Of a DNA stretch of 64,000 nt, positions 11,635-22,189 are shown piece after piece. Position numbers and translations under genes: made by a program. Origin of the DNA: Armillaria gallica (lineage: Eukaryota > Basidiomycota > Agaricomycetes > Agaricales > Physalacriaceae); assembly GCA_037576215.1 (NCBI GenBank), contig JBANDB010000013.1, positions 620,001-684,000 of the forward strand, read 5' to 3'. A model generated the notes under the pieces. The model was not told where the DNA came from and ran no database searches. It saw nothing but the letters and a program-made list of their open reading frames with translations. The number at the start of each line of letters is the position of its first letter. The stretch's first letter is position 1.

Positions 11635-13887
11635 TTAATAAGATGCCTCATCGCTTGTTGTCAATGCCTCATAGCTTGTTACAGAGAACCCGTCGATGGG
11701 CTCACCATCCAATAGATCCTCTAGCCGTTGATGCTCAGCCCTCATTTGTGCTCTATGGCCCCTGAATTTTGCTCTATCGAAGTCGATGATAGAGAGGTGT
11801 CCTTTCCCATCAGCGACCATGTTCCACGTTCGAATGTCCCCATGAGCGACGCCAGCGGCATGGATACTCTCTAGTATGCGAATTAATGTAGCCCTGTAAT
11901 TCATGTGCCATTAGTTTTGACCATGCAATGTCATCTGAACGCACCTTTCTTCTGGAGAGACGGTGATTCCAGAGGCAGGCGGGTCCGAACGACGTGCCAA
12001 AGTTTGACCATTGTAGCTCAAAATGAGCGCTCCCGTATTGGACTCGACGTCCTCAAAAAATCCAAAAGCCGTAGGAATATCCCCTGCCGCAACAGGCACA
12101 GGCCCATATAATAGACGTCGGTATATTGTGTACTCATGCCGTATCCTCTCTTTCTGTTCTTCCGAGAGGGCGAGTTTAACGATGACCTTTTCTGGATAGC
12201 GCGCTACATTTCCAGAGGACATGTCCACCAAGACCTGAGCCTCGTATACCTGCCCGATAGAACCCTGCCCTAGTTGCTTCCCAATAAGAAGAGTCAAGCA
12301 GTCGTCGTAACGATATGAACGCTGTCGACCGAGACTGTTTGGTCGTCTAAAGAACGAAGGTGAGCTAGAATGATAATTTCCGTGTTGAAAGTAGAGAAGA
12401 GCTATGTTTCGAGAAAGGAGTTCATGTCTTATCTCCTGTAATTCGTCGTCAAGTATGAAGGGGGCATGTTAATTGTATGACCTACCTCGGGTGACGTTTC
12501 ATCAAGTGTCTCTCCGAGTTTACGACGGGAACGTCTAACGGGGGCAGCTGCTTCGATATTATCTCGTGGCCGTTTACGGGACTTGCCAGCATGCAGACGC
12601 CCGCCTTTGGCTAGTGACAGATCAAGGAGTGGAAGACGTTCAATAACATCATGCAAGATTGCCGCGTTGATTGCTACCATGAGCTTTCCATAGGTTGGAT
12701 TGGAGCAGTTCAGAACGTCAACGAGTTCAGATATGTAAAGCGTTTGGGTTTTCCGGTGTCGAACGCCAACTCTGAGAAAGTTGCCGCAATCGAACACGAT
12801 AAAGGTCGAATCTGAGTGAACAGCTCGCGCCCAAGCCTAGACCCCATCATTACACGGCTTTACAAGGAAAAAAAGAGAAACAAACTCGTTGTATAAAGTC
12901 CGCAGCATTCACTTTGTACCCCGACGTTCCACGTCCAGACTTAGGAACAGCAATTTTCGGGGAGGAAGGCTCTTTGACTTTGAACGAAGGGGGGGACTTT
13001 TTCTTTGGGGGAACTTGAGGTAAGCTCCTTGCAGATGGTCGACCCTTGAGCCTTTCGCTGCGACGTGGATGGGCGGTATCCACCACAGCCGAAACCACGT
13101 CACCAGACGGCTTGGGCGCCGTTTCCCAGAGGTACTTTGACACGTCCGGCAGCGATACGGTGGCTGAACTCGTAAACTGCCGATGTCCCGACGTGCCACA
13201 GTGTTTCCAAGGGAAGATATCAAGAGTAGCTAAACCCGACATATCTTCCAAGACGGATCGCCCGGAAAGCGCGTACATGTCCCAAATCGCCAGTTCAGGT
13301 AAATTGTCCCACATAGACAGAAGGAGTGTCTTCCGATCTAAATCCCAAGGTTCTAGCCTTTCAAGCATATCCTTTCTCGTATGAGAACCACACTTGAGGG
13401 AATGCTTTTGTGAATTGAACCCATCTGGAGGCCCTGGACGTCCTTTATCCATCCGAAACACTGACCTGAGTTCAGGTTGATCTGGATGAACAACGAGAAG
13501 GGAGGCGGCCTGTAAAAAAACAGACGCGCCGTGACGATATCGCTTCGCGATGTCGGTAGCATTCTTTGGAGGTTCTGAGCAATGATAGTGTTCGGGATCG
13601 AGGTAAAGACGGGGAGAACAGAACGATTCATTTTTAGAATTGAATGCAGAAACATAGCCATCAAGGGCTTCAGAGATGGTGGATATGAGGGAGGGTAGAG
13701 CCCTAACTTTCTTGAGAATTAAAGAGTCACCCAAATGTTTGTCAAAGAAAGTGATGGGAGAAGAGCTTGGCTTAGGAATGCTGGATTCGGTGTCCTGCTC
13801 GAGAGGGAATGGAGCGAGTTCAAAGAGATGTTCGAAGTCAACTTCTGGTAGCCCAAATGTAGCGGACTGGGCGCGTGAACTCGTCAT
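11635..13887 (-). CDS. Gene B: paralogue of A with intact kinase-like domain
   Basis: Four exons on the minus strand fit: 13887-12886, 12836-12486, 12435-11945, 11893-11635, about 700 residues, introns 49-51 bp. The N-terminus matches A in pattern (HLGDSLILKK...LPSLI against HLHSQLILKD...FPDML). The place of A's WEFKSM reads WDMYAL, so the E-x-K lysine is absent. The middle module AWARAVHSDSTFIVF...TQTLYISEL...AILHDVIER is clearly homologous. The kinase-like end is complete: glycine loop GKQLGQGSIGQVYEA, lysine VIVKLAL, glutamate RHEYTIYRRL, catalytic AHGDIRTWNM and metal-binding IIDFDRA. It resembles RIO/ABC1-type or other atypical small kinases more than FunK1. Stops of A and B are 5 bp apart, so their 3' UTRs must overlap. 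Substrate and role unknown. Confidence 0.75.
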
Positions 13888-14461
13888 GATGAATGTTGAA
13901 GTTCAACATAAAGTCGCGTGAGAAGTTCAAAATACTGATCGGCATTCGGCCCGACAATCTCATGTGACCCGACACATGCCGATAATATTAATTATTACAG
14001 TTATTGACCGGTCATTGGGACACCGTAAAATTGTTTTCCGTTCCATTCTCCATAGCTCTCTTTGTTCCTCAAATGAAGTAGCTAGAAAATTATTAATTTT
14101 ACCCAGTGATGTCCATACCAAATATGAAGTGGATTGAAATAGTATCAACTGAGATCATTTACGGTGCTGATAAATGGCCACGTGGCAAGCCCCTGCCAAA
14201 TCTGCCCCATTGCTCGATTTTTCACGGAGTCAGTTGCGGCTCTAAAATTCCCCAAAAATGCTTATACAATCTATAACATGCATATCTCAAATTTTACAAC
14301 AGAATTTAGCAACAGAATCGAGGGGAAATGGGATAAATTAACTGTTTCAGTGACTGATAGTGTTGCATTGTCCTGTCAATCGCTGTAGATGCGCTCCTAT
14401 GCACTCATCGCAGTGGTGATGATTATGATTACATAAATCGTCACAATACAATTACGTTGAG
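13888..14461. other. AT-rich intergenic stretch upstream of gene B
   Basis: No coding signal is seen. It is AT-richer than its surroundings (for example GATAATATTAATTATTACAG near 13980) and presumably holds the promoter of gene B. Confidence 0.4.
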
Positions 14462-14877
14462 TCACCTGAAAGGTCTAGGTAAGAGTTGCCGTCTTTCGAC
14501 GACCTTGTCGCTGTAGAGCTGCGAGAGAAATGGTTGCGGAGAAGTGGCGAGGAAAGGATGAGATGATGGCAGCGCAGAAGCCTGACTAGCTGGGGTATAT
14601 TCTGCATCAAAACCTTTTGTGAGTACGTCTCTCCTCAAATATTTTCCGTTTGCTCACCTTTCCTTGGAAGGATCTTCTTAAGCTGTGGGCGAATTTGTGC
14701 AATATATACGACAGGAAACTCCATCAAATCGGTCGCGCTCGCATATGTAGATCCAGGTAAGTTGGCAACATACTCGACATCATCGCCGTCGCGGTTCCAC
14801 TGGCATTCTAAGATATCCGGCTGAAACTCCAAAAGAGGATTCACCGGCTTACCGGTCCGGCAGCCGAGCCTTTTCAC
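14462..14877 (-). pseudogene. Unrecognised gene fragment (3' two exons)
   Basis: Two open segments on the minus strand join cleanly across an intron with a GTGAGC donor and an ACAAAAG acceptor. The first reads VNPLLEFQPDILECQWN...VEYVANLPGSTYASATDL...QIRPQLKKILPRK, the second FDAEYTPASQASALPSS...LYSDKVVERRQLLPRPFR before a stop at 14462-14464. The residue pattern looks coding, but I do not recognise a domain. The 5' part is missing: the sequence upstream runs into the second copy of the phosphoesterase block. It may be an old gene truncated at the duplication boundary. Confidence 0.35.
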
Positions 14878-14924
14878 TAATTACGATGGCAAGGCCAACG
14901 CACTGTGAGTGTATTATCCCAGAC

Positions 14925-16515
14925 TCACAGTTCTGTCGATACTTCTTGGCCAAACACACCCAAATCTCCGCGCTAAAGTCGCCGATCTCCACGCCGCCCT
15001 CAACCTACCTACACCAGACTTAACGCTCTCGCAGGTCCTCAACGCGCGCACCTCACTCTCGGCTTCATGAACCTCACCACCGAGTCTCTTCCAGCTGCGC
15101 TCGACCTCTTGCACCGCCTCCCGACACTACTCCCGTTCACAGCTGCGCCCCCGACCATCAATGCATCACGCTCGACACGCTCGACATCCTCAAAAGGGAT
15201 TCCCGTCGTGCCCACGTCTTGTGGGTTGGGCCATCCCAATCGGAGCCTCTGTTCGGCCAAATAAACCAGATCTCCGGTGACGAGGGCTTCATCACCGACA
15301 CGCGTCCTCTCAAGCTGCATATGACACTCATGAACGGCACCTAAGGAGACTTTGGACCAAACGCCCTCAGCCATTTGAATACGATGCTATACTGCGGCAG
15401 GCTGGTGTACTGGAATGTTTGGGCGTACAGGAGAGCGAGTACGCTGAGCTTCCGATGACTGTTTCAATGGGCTCGTACGAGGCGTCCTACCTCTACAGCT
15501 TAACTTGGCTGTCTAAGCTACTGCCTTCCCTGCCGTCTCCTCTTTGGAATGCCGCTCAGCACCCCTCCATCGTCTCCCCTTTCCTTTTTCAGCGCGCTGC
15601 TATTCGATCGACGCGGCCAATGCATACGTTTCAAGCACCTCCTTTCGCCGGTGCAATCTAAGTTATGTTGCACGGCATTATCCACACATTTTTGCGTCTA
15701 TGGGAAGGTCTCTTGATGATGTTACACTCCGCGCGTTGGTATAGAAGAGAACTCATTGTCTTGGTTCCCGAGGATCATACAGTATACTACCCCGAGATTT
15801 TATCTCTGTCAAGCGAGGAGACAGCGCGCATGTCAGCACACCGCTGTTCAACTCAATCATTCTCGCCTCCCGATATGTCTATGGGAAAACTCGTATCCCG
15901 CTATTTTCACTCTTCATGGGTGCATCTCATTCTGGTAGCCTTGTCACTCCTTCCCTCAAAACATCATGTAAACCCTATGCGATACTATGTGCCCTTTCAA
16001 CCCATATGCATGAACCAACTTCTCAGCCAGTTCCCGCATAGAAACTGAGAAGGATTTAAAACTCGCTCGTCCCTGCGCTAGATCTTCACATGCGCGCCGA
16101 TAGGTGATTGTCGATTGTTATGCCCACCGAAGAATCTATGGCCAATATTCCGACGCCCTTTCCTTCACGTGTGGTTCAAAATACCTTCGGGCGCCCGAAA
16201 GAGTTGTGTGGCAACCTAGATTTTTCGATGTGCGGGTGCAGGTTTGTCGTTCAGGAAAGGGTCTGTGTTTTTCTCGAGACCATATTGAAGGTTTGGTTAT
16301 CGTGCCCTGCCAAAGAACACAGTTTCGGAGATTTTCGGCCGACTTGGTTTTGTCGGCCGTTCGGTCCGATAGCCGGTCCCCACCGCAAGCCTCATTCCTT
16401 CTACCAACCGCGAAATGGAGAAATTTGCAAAGCGCGAGATGTGGTGCGTGACGGATGCTCATGCGCTACTACCGTGGTCCGTGACTCCCTTGTGCTCCTC
16501 CATTCAAGCTACATG
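14925..16515 (+). repeat. Segmental duplication, copy 2
   Basis: This is the second, diverged copy of the block at 5831-7200, in the same orientation. Unlike copy 1 it has no LINE and so keeps the sequence that lay 5' of the insertion point (ILLGQTHPNLRAKVADLHAAL, near 14935-15000). The two direct repeats bracket genes A and B. Its end is placed where the shared CTCCATTCAAGCTA-like sequence near 16500 (against 7170-7190) fades. Confidence 0.7.
14930..15480 (+). pseudogene. 2H-phosphoesterase pseudogene, second copy
   Basis: The coding pattern of the phosphoesterase can be followed but only by changing frame. The N-terminal part LGQTHPNLRAKVADLHAAL is followed, after a frame change, by LAGPQRAHLTLGFMNLTTES (first H-x-T), then DTLDILKR with a further shift, then HVLWVGPSQSEPLFGQINQ, and LKLHMTLMNGT (second H-x-T) running straight into a stop at 15342-15344. 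It is therefore dead. It is useful as the picture of the locus before the LINE insertion in copy 1. Confidence 0.75.
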
Positions 16516-17254
16516 CAACGACGTCTTTTATCAAGATCGACAGTGAACGTCACGCCGGAGAGGTGGAGGCACAAAGCTGAGGAGCCCTTCCAAAGCATCT
16601 GTATCATCAAGGGATTCACTTCGAGACTCAAGAGACTCTGGCGTAGGTCACAGCTAGAACCACAAGCAGAATGTGGAATGGAACTAAGATTGATTGCGAC
16701 AAATCCAGCATTCATGTGGCCCAGGTACACGAAAATCGAGAATAAACAGATTCTCGATAATTTATGGCTTAGGGATGTCGGAATCGGAGTCATACTCGAG
16801 AGGAAATGGAGTAAGCCCAAAGAAATGTTCAAAGTTAGCCCTAGGGATCAAGGATGAAGCGTGACAATGGGCGGAAGCCGTTGAAGTTCGGGCCGATCAC
16901 TCGGCGAATCACTCTTCCGTCCCTCCTCCTCGTACGAGCAGAATGCATCTCCACTCCGAACACGGAAGTTCCCTCTCCCTTGTAGTGGGTTGCTGCTTGC
17001 CCGGGCCGGCCTTGCTTAGTTATCACGAGACTCTGACGCGACCCTTCGAATTTGTTGATCTCTCGCGTATCTCATGGACCCGCTCCTTTTCCTGCCACTG
17101 TAAACTCTCTTTATTGCACTTGATTATTTCCTGGCCATTCCGACGCCAGCCTGATACATCTAGAGACTTGACACACTGATAATGCTCTCATCGACAGAAC
17201 TGCCTTTGTATCACCGAATCTCGACCGCCGTATAGCATCTCCAGACCAGTTTGA
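16516..17254. other. Intergenic stretch
   Basis: No gene recognised. A long open frame (16108-16857) overlaps the end of the duplicated block but has no recognisable domain. The rest is non-coding in appearance. Confidence 0.4.
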
Positions 17255-17402
17255 CGATGATGATATCTCATCGATACGCTTCGGAGTCTCCAATTGACCT
17301 ACATCTGTGACTACCAATTAAGTGAAGAGATAAAGCGCGATATTCTGTCTTTGTAGGAAAAAGACGTGAATATATCTTTGCATGGTGTTTCCGTTGGCTA
17401 AA
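17255..17402 (+). pseudogene. F-box gene remnant (3' end only)
   Basis: Read in one frame, the stretch gives IDTLRSLQLTYICDYQLSEE and IKRDILS, which matches the C-terminal part of the intact F-box gene at 36024-37184 (IDAFRCLQLTYICDYHISEE, IKCDMLS). After a frame change it continues as KKDVNISLHGVSVG, against EKDVVKIALHGTSVT in the intact gene, and stops. Only about 150 bp of the parent gene remain and no start exists. It is followed by an MFS gene copy in the same orientation, as at the parent locus. Confidence 0.75.
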
Positions 17403-17746
17403 GATTTTCTGTTGCCAAACTGAACGTGATGGTGCTTTAGGTATGTCCACGGAAGGTGTCATCCTAGAGAAGGTGCTGATGACCCCATTCAAGCACTCAT
17501 CGCTCTCAATGCCTTGTCTAATCAAGCTCCCATGTTTTGAGCACATGGTGTATGGCCTTAGGGACCACGGGTCGGGTCATATGCCTCTCGTTGTCGGACT
17601 TAACGAAAACACATCGCCACCGAGACCTTGACTACTGTAAAAGATCAACACAGGACTCGAAATGGGTATATAACTTGTATGCACAGGAATCAGAATCGCT
17701 AATAAATACCAAGAATGCGGACACGCAGTTCGCCATTATGCTCACG

Positions 17747-19395
17747 ATGGGCACTCCAGGCCCGACAAAGGACTTTGATCTCATCCCGATCTCTCAAAGA
17801 CTCCGCTACGATCCGACACGACCGTTCCCAGAGTTCGGGATTGGACTCAATCTGTTTTTCGCCTTTGCGTGTACTTTTCGTGCGTCTGCGGTGTGCTTTT
17901 CGTGCGAATATATTGTTCACTTCCAGTGTCTCAGTTGTAGCGAATCTGTATTATTGTCAAACATTGCTATGTGGGTGTTTTCCAGTAGAGTTCTCTGAGT
18001 ACTTCGGGGTGTTTTACTCTGATTCTTCCCGAGCCGTCACTCTCGTTCATGCTGGGTTCGTTCAGTTTCGAACTACCTCAGTCCCACTGATGCTAACGTT
18101 ATTATCAGATATGCTGTAGGACTATTATTTATCGCACCTTCAGGAGACCTCCTTCGACGTCTCCAACTAATACTCGGGCTCATTTTCTGCTCCACGGCTC
18201 TAATGCTCTGCCTTGCTCTCGCCCCCAACTGGAACGCTTTTCTTGCACTATCCTTCCTAGCCGGAACGATCAATGTCGCAACCCAAATACTCATTCCCCC
18301 GCAGCATACGTCGTACATCCCGCCCGAAAGTTCTTTTTCTTATCAATCCTCATTTCAGCTTTGGTCATGGGCATGCTTGTCGCGTGAGTTCTTGCAGGGG
18401 TGATAGCCGGGTATGTCCACTGGCGAGTGGTGTATTACCTTTCGGGAGGTGTGCAGATCATCGTGTTGGTGGCGTGCTATATGACGATCCCCGACTACCC
18501 GGCCAAGAATGAAAGAAAGGGGTATTGAGAGCTGATAAAGTCAATGGTGGGCTTTGCAGTGAGAGAGCCGCTATTGATTCAAGTACGGTCATATATCCAT
18601 GTCCGCGTTGTAAACTTATTATAATTATAGGCATGCCTCGTTAACTTTCTCGCATCAGCAGGCTACTCGAATTTTTGGACCACGCTGACGTTCCTGCTGG
18701 GCGGTCCTCCGTATAACTATTCTACGTAAGAGTCTTACTATCTGGCAGCTATCCCGTTTGACAGCGTTTCCTCCTCAGGTTGGTCATCGGGCGTTTCGGG
18801 CTGGTAGGAATTCCTGGTGTGTGCTTGACACCATTTGGTAAGTCGAAGCTTGACCCAGATTTGTGTGTTTTGATCATGCCATCTAGCAACTTTGACAATC
18901 TAGACGTTGCATCCGTGGTATGGTTCGGTTCTGAGTGCCATATTCTATGCCTGCTTTCAAGGCCTTTTGGTAGGCACGGCCGGAATCCGCCTTGCTTATG
19001 TGCGTATCTTGTCAATCGCAAGGAGCCTACTCTTATTTATGGGATAAGATCCTCCTTGCTATCATAGAAATAATCGTATTCTGCCTGGTGCTCCAAGTCT
19101 TCCTTCAAATGTCTGTATTTAGGTGAGGCTTCCCGCTCATTCGTATAATTTCTGGTCACTGATGATGTGGCAAAGTATTTCTAAGGCTGCCACAACCAGA
19201 CTCAATCCTCTGCTACTCTTGTCGGTGAGACGGGGTAATCATTGGTGTTGTTTTTATCTGAAAGGTAGTTCTTTCTTGGGCAGGTAATGGGTTCATCTGG
19301 GTTCGCGCGTGTTTTTGGAGAGCGGATGGAGACCGGGAGCGGGGCTATTCCTGGGCTGGACGGGTATTTTGACTCGTTTGCGATCAATGTCGGGA
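17747..19395 (+). pseudogene. MFS transporter pseudogene (copy 1 of 3)
   Basis: The start (PTKDFDLIPISQRLRYDPTR, then PFPEFGIGLNLFFAFACTF) and later segments (GDLLRRLQLILGLIFCSTAL, WNAFLALSFLAGTINVATQI, PDYPAKN, the last-exon GSRVFLESGWR) match the two intact paralogues at 32726-34603 and 43818-45749. This copy is broken. Intron 2 has shrunk to about 15 bp, the coding sequence shifts frame in the region after ATQILIP (near 18297), and a TGA follows at about 18402. Intron 3 is missing exactly (near 18030: TCTTCC runs straight into GAGCCGTCAC). Other introns are still visible, so the copy did not arise by simple retroposition. Confidence 0.85.
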
Positions 19396-19556
19396 GATAG
19401 GTGAAGAACCATTCCGAATTTCCGAGTTGATATCTCCAAGAAATTTGCTTCGAGACTAAGTAAGTCAGTCAAGTGTGTTCGCACCGGCAGAAGATGGTCG
19501 ACAAAGTAGTAGTACACGGACTTAAGCCTAAATCTAGCTGTGATATCAGACCATGT

Positions 19557-21518
19557 TCAAAACTTTCCTCTGAGCGTTCCAAGAACAAGATGCCGTACAA
19601 CATACATCAGTACTACCGCGAGCATGATGGTACTACCTGTTTTTTTGGCCATAAGTAAAACTCCAAACAGCATGGAGGGGAACTTTTACCTGCATAATAC
19701 CCCACGACCTCAAACCCGCCTGTAGCTGTATTAATCGCCCCGGAGATCGGCGGACCGGCAAGCGCGCCAAGGGCCGCTATCGACATCGCCATCCCCGTCC
19801 GTCGCCCTAGGTCACCAATCTCGCCTAGCTCAAATATAGGGGTCAGGAACGAGGAAACGTATGCTCCACTAGAGAAGCCAAGACCATCCATCCTGATAAG
19901 CATAACGTCGTGTGAAACATGAGGAGCCTACCCATAGATCACAGCTACAACAATCATAGAAGCCAAGCTCCGCGCGAATGGCCAGGCGTATGTGAGGGCA
20001 GCTGCTATAATTGTCATAGGTCCGAAGTAGTTCACAGCACCTATGAGAAAAAGCATCAGAAGTGATTCCAGACGGACAGATGAAACGTCGAGGAACCTAT
20101 TCGATCGATAAAGATCCCTGCCACGATCCGTCCGATTCCCGAGCTGGCATTAGCAATAGAGACAATATAGAACGAGATATCGGCCGATACACCATAGGCC
20201 GCGGCGCTAACGCTGATATAGGTCAAGACTAGGAGACGCGCGGACGAAAGATCATTAGAATGAGAGCAAGCGGACAAAAAGTCCGACCGTCCGCACCTGT
20301 ATACAGTCCCAGGAAAGCGATGAAATTAGCAATACACCAAATTGTATACGGCGCGCTCTTGAATGCTTTCAGGTTGAGTATACCCCCAGATACATTCACA
20401 GGGGGAAGTCGGCGTTTCAACGTCAAGTTGGCGATACCCAGAGTAAACATTAAGATGAAAGCGATGATCCGCATTGTCCATGGGAACCTGTCAGAGAGAC
20501 CTTTAAGAGACAACATAATTGCGGGGAAGGGTGAACACTGACCCTACGGCGTTTATGAGTTTACGAGCAGTTATTGGGATGACAGTACCACCGATCGACG
20601 AGCCAGTAGCCATTATACCCAGGGCGAGCCCCCGTCGCCGTCGGAACCAATGTCCGATGATACCCATGGCTGGACCAAATATCGTTCCACACGCTAGCTA
20701 TATGTAGATTAATATGCACTTAGAAGGTTGTGATGAGCCTTTGGAGGGAAGAAGGACGAACCCCAATAGCGAAGCCCTGACAGAGTAGGAAATGCCAGTA
20801 CTGAGTGCATTGGGCAACCAGAAACGTCGCGACAACAAGGAGTATGCTTGCTAGGAAGAACGGCAGTTTGAAGTAACCGATGTCGAACATTCGGCCAGTT
20901 ATTAGACCCGGCATGAAGATGAGGGCATACTATTCGACAGTGTCAGTGTTAACACACGAAAAGAGGAGAGGATGGCACCTGAACAGAGCCAATCCAAGCA
21001 CTAAATGAATGAGCAATGAACAAGAACTCAACGACAATCGCGGAAAGACACACATCTTCGAGGAGTCTGAGTCCTTCAACAAAGTTTCTTCGTAGTAAGC
21101 TTGGAAGACCTGTTGCTCCGTCGTTACGACTTATTTCTATAACGATTCAAAACAAATGAACTCACCCCCCACGCGTTGACATATCCGAATCTGTAGTCGC
21201 AAAAAATCAAGTGAGTCCGTCATGAACCACTGGAACGAGTCACAACCGGAACTCACGTCGAAAAGGTAGTGCACATCGTCTAAGAATTCATAAGTCGACA
21301 AGCCAATCAGTTGTGCAATCAATTTAGAAAACATTGGACTCACCCCTCCGACAACTAACCAAGCTCTCAACCCACCATCTGGAAAGTCTCCCTCGAAGCC
21401 CGTGGGTGGCTTGACCAGGCCATTATCCTCCTCTACCTTGGGTTTCCCTGCAGGAGGCTCGTCGATAGTCTTTTCATCGATCGATCGCGTTCGTGTGCGG
21501 GGAATTTGCTGGGCCATG
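19557..21518 (-). CDS. Monocarboxylate-transporter-like MFS permease
   Basis: Twelve exons can be joined on the minus strand from ATG at 21518 to TGA at 19557-19559, all with GT-AG introns, giving about 460 residues. The N-terminal tail is charged and cytosolic; then comes the MCT-family signature FPDGGLRAWLVV before helix 1 and FGYVNAWGVFQAYYEETLL. Later segments are YALIFMPGLITGRMFDIGYF, a basic central loop HWFRRRRGLALGIMATGSS, and GRIVAGIFIDRIG in the second half. This is the layout of fungal monocarboxylate/riboflavin-type porters (Mch family) with about 12 membrane helices in the plasma or vacuolar membrane. The substrate cannot be told. A TATATAGG box lies about 30 bp upstream of the ATG. 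It converges on the MFS pseudogene, with about 160 bp between them. Confidence 0.8.
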
Positions 21519-22001
21519 GTTGCAGAAAAAATCGAGGAACAGTACACCCTATATAATCTTCTGTCATTAATAATGCACGCGCAAGAAACTTGAGCCGGTA
21601 CGTCACTTGCGAGTGTTCGCAGATTTGTGAGTCAGCCTACCAGATTGCCTTCAAGCCTAGATCGTGGGTCCTTCATTGAACGAAGAAGAAAAATCGTAGT
21701 TGGTCCTTTTCCGGAGAAGGTGGGGAAAGAAGGAGACTCCAGGGGGACCCGACGGCGAGGTAAGTACCGGCGGGAATTTGCGAATTGGTCTCAGCGCGGC
21801 AGGCTTTAAGCGTCTTCGCGTAGAGAGCGCACTTTTAGCGTCGTACCGGACTTCATTCCTCACTTTGCTTGCGCTCTAGTATGTGGCATCAGCCTTTGTC
21901 ACGGACGGATAAGAAGATATACCGTATTCATTGCAAACCTACCAATTGTCTCCAATCTTTCCGCTCATGAGCCGACGCCATAAGGTCCGACAACTTGAAG
22001 A
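21519..22001. other. Promoter side of the MCT gene and spacer to the transposon
   Basis: No gene seen. It holds the upstream region of the MCT-like gene, including the TATA-like box near 21550, and then unremarkable sequence up to the transposon end. Confidence 0.5.
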
Positions 22002-22021
22002 CAACGTCAGGCACGAGAACT

Positions 22022-22050
22022 TTACATCAGCAAAACCCAGAAAAAGTCTT
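22022..22050. repeat. Left terminal inverted repeat of the Plavaka element
   Basis: About 23 of 29 positions match the inverted right end. It is followed by several GTCTT motifs up to about 22140. Confidence 0.65.
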
Positions 22051-22189
22051 ACGGCTCTTAGTCTTATTTGTCCGATCTTTGCGCATCTTGGTCTTGGTTT
22101 CAGGTTCTTGGTCTTTCGTTCACTAATCTTTCTGGTCTTTGGGAGAACATGACCTCAATTGTTCTGTCACATATCTAGAAAATGCGAAA

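Noticed and set aside
14930..15000. Minus-strand reading EIGDFSAEIWVCLAKKYRQN as an upstream exon of the fragment at 14462-14877
   Set aside because: The plus strand here is the coding strand of the phosphoesterase copy (LGQTHPNLRAKVADL); the minus reading is its antisense shadow.
16108..16857. Open frame of 249 codons on plus
   Set aside because: It overlaps the tail of an old segmental duplication, has no recognisable domain, begins with a non-ATG codon, and the corresponding part of copy 1 is not open.
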